Made by a program: the position numbers and the translations under genes. The notes beneath the pieces were generated by a model. That model was not told where the DNA came from. It did no database searches and saw only the letters and a list, made by a program, of their open reading frames with translations. Shown here piece after piece: positions 41,128-41,625 of a stretch of 41,625 nucleotides of DNA. Numbering within the stretch: position 1 is the stretch's first letter; each line of letters opens with the position of its first letter. The stretch comes from Bacteroidota bacterium (GTDB lineage: Bacteria > Bacteroidota > Bacteroidia > Palsa-965), in assembly GCA_013298545.1 (NCBI GenBank), contig JAAFIA010000040.1, positions 1 to 41,625 on the forward strand, in the 5' to 3' direction.

Positions 41128-41625
41128 CTAATCCAATTCTTCGTACACCGAATTATTGCTTTTAAACTCGGGTACAATCATTTTCATCTGCTTCACCAAA
41201 CGCATATTGTCTTGTTGACCAAACATTTTAATCAAGGCTTCGATACTGGCCGAAATATCTTCAAAATTCGATTCGCGTACTTGTGCAATCATGATTTTTT
41301 CGTGATGCGTTGGCATTGTGTTTTCGGCATTGTTGAGCAATTCTTCGTAGAGTTTTTCGCCTGGGCGCAAACCCGTAAACGTAATGCTGATGTCTTTATC
41401 TAAGGTCAGTCCAGAAAGTTGAATCATCTTTTTAGCGAGGTCCAAAATTTTGACGGACTTGCCCATATCGAAAATAAAAATCTCGCCGCCTTGTCCCATG
41501 CATCCAGCTTCGAGCACCAAGCGACACGCTTCTGGAATGGTCATGAAATAACGCGTAATTTCTGGATCGGTTATGGTTACTGGGCCACCATTTTCGATCT
41601 GTTGCCGAAAACGAGGAATGACAGA
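41128..41625 (-). CDS. Nucleoside-diphosphate-sugar dehydratase/epimerase (CapD/WbpM type), C-terminal part
   Basis: The 3' end of a polysaccharide biosynthesis gene running out of the window; the frame is open to the last base. The visible 165 residues begin [21 protein letters not shown], continuing into the conserved [20 protein letters not shown], then [26 protein letters not shown] and [15 protein letters not shown], all hallmarks of UDP-N-acetylglucosamine 4,6-dehydratases of the CapD/WbpM/PglF group. The N-terminal membrane region and NAD-binding site are outside. The product makes 6-deoxy-4-keto sugar nucleotides for capsule, O-antigen or glycoprotein. It is on the strand opposite to the lipid cluster and ends 7 nt past the heptamer repeat array. 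Confidence 0.9.
   Translation of the reverse strand, partial: SVIPRFRQQIENGGPVTITDPEITRYFMTIPEACRLVLEAGCMGQGGEIFIFDMGKSVKILDLAKKMIQLSGLTLDKDISITFTGLRPGEKLYEELLNNAENTMPTHHEKIMIAQVRESNFEDISASIEALIKMFGQQDNMRLVKQMKMIVPEFKSNNSVYEELD

Noticed and set aside
40682-41177. Open frames reading FQVPSSKFQVPSS-like and KFQAPISRFQFP-like repeat peptides
   Set aside because: They are mechanical translations of the heptamer repeat array and occur on both strands; they have no start context or family resemblance.
1-41625. tRNA or rRNA genes
   Set aside because: No cloverleaf with a GGTTCRANYCC-type T-loop or rRNA landmark was noticed on either strand; a dedicated scan was not possible.

Overview
The window is a chromosomal segment of a Bacteroidota bacterium, probably a free-living member of the Flavobacteriia/Chitinophagia side; I do not name a species. 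The main evidence is TAnnTTTG -7 promoter boxes in front of many genes, absence of obvious Shine-Dalgarno sites, a type IX secretion (T9SS) plug protein together with a substrate carrying a T9SS C-terminal sorting domain, a SusC/TonB-like outer-membrane receptor, DUF3857 transglutaminases, DUF2807 (GIN) and OmpH-type proteins. No rRNA, tRNA, CRISPR array or complete mobile element was seen.

Layout. 1-4514: end of a peroxiredoxin gene, a small lipoprotein, then a tightly coupled surface-polysaccharide operon (UDP-GlcNAc 2-epimerase and two glycosyltransferases). 4569-5347: an AT-rich membrane-protein gene and a heptamer hairpin repeat. 5348-10762: MazG-like NTP pyrophosphatase, OmpH chaperone, class III aminotransferase, large TonB-type receptor, ApaG. 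11007-14844: T9SS-exported BNR protein, two small proteins, T9SS plug protein. 14845-15267: non-coding, with nested hairpins. 15268-17979: GIN-domain lipoprotein and PagL-like lipid A deacylase, divergent from mazG. 17980-19855: AT-rich islet with two orphan genes and a dead IS5-type transposase. 19856-20907: two small genes. 21164-29210: a four-gene operon with a giant exported TPR/MORN-repeat protein, an exported transglutaminase, a paralogue that has lost its catalytic cysteine, and a DjlA-like TerB/J-domain protein. 29227-34859: rhomboid protease, zinc-ribbon protein, DUF2147 protein, acyltransferase, MiaE, cation/proton antiporter and a tandem universal stress protein. 35943-40772: a lipid-modification cluster (desaturase, DUF1295, Cfa/CNMT-type methyltransferase, FAD oxidoreductase, DUF1365). 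40773-41625: heptamer repeats and the 3' end of a polysaccharide nucleotide-sugar dehydratase/epimerase gene.

The best candidates for something new are the MORN/transglutaminase/pseudo-transglutaminase operon, the lipid-modification cluster with its atypical methyltransferase, a set of promoters so close to start codons that the mRNAs should be leaderless, and several intergenic inverted-repeat families (heptamer hairpins near 5.2, 39.9 and 40.9 kb, a palindromic element near 33.5 kb, nested hairpins near 15.1 kb). All functions were assigned by reading motifs; no database search was run.
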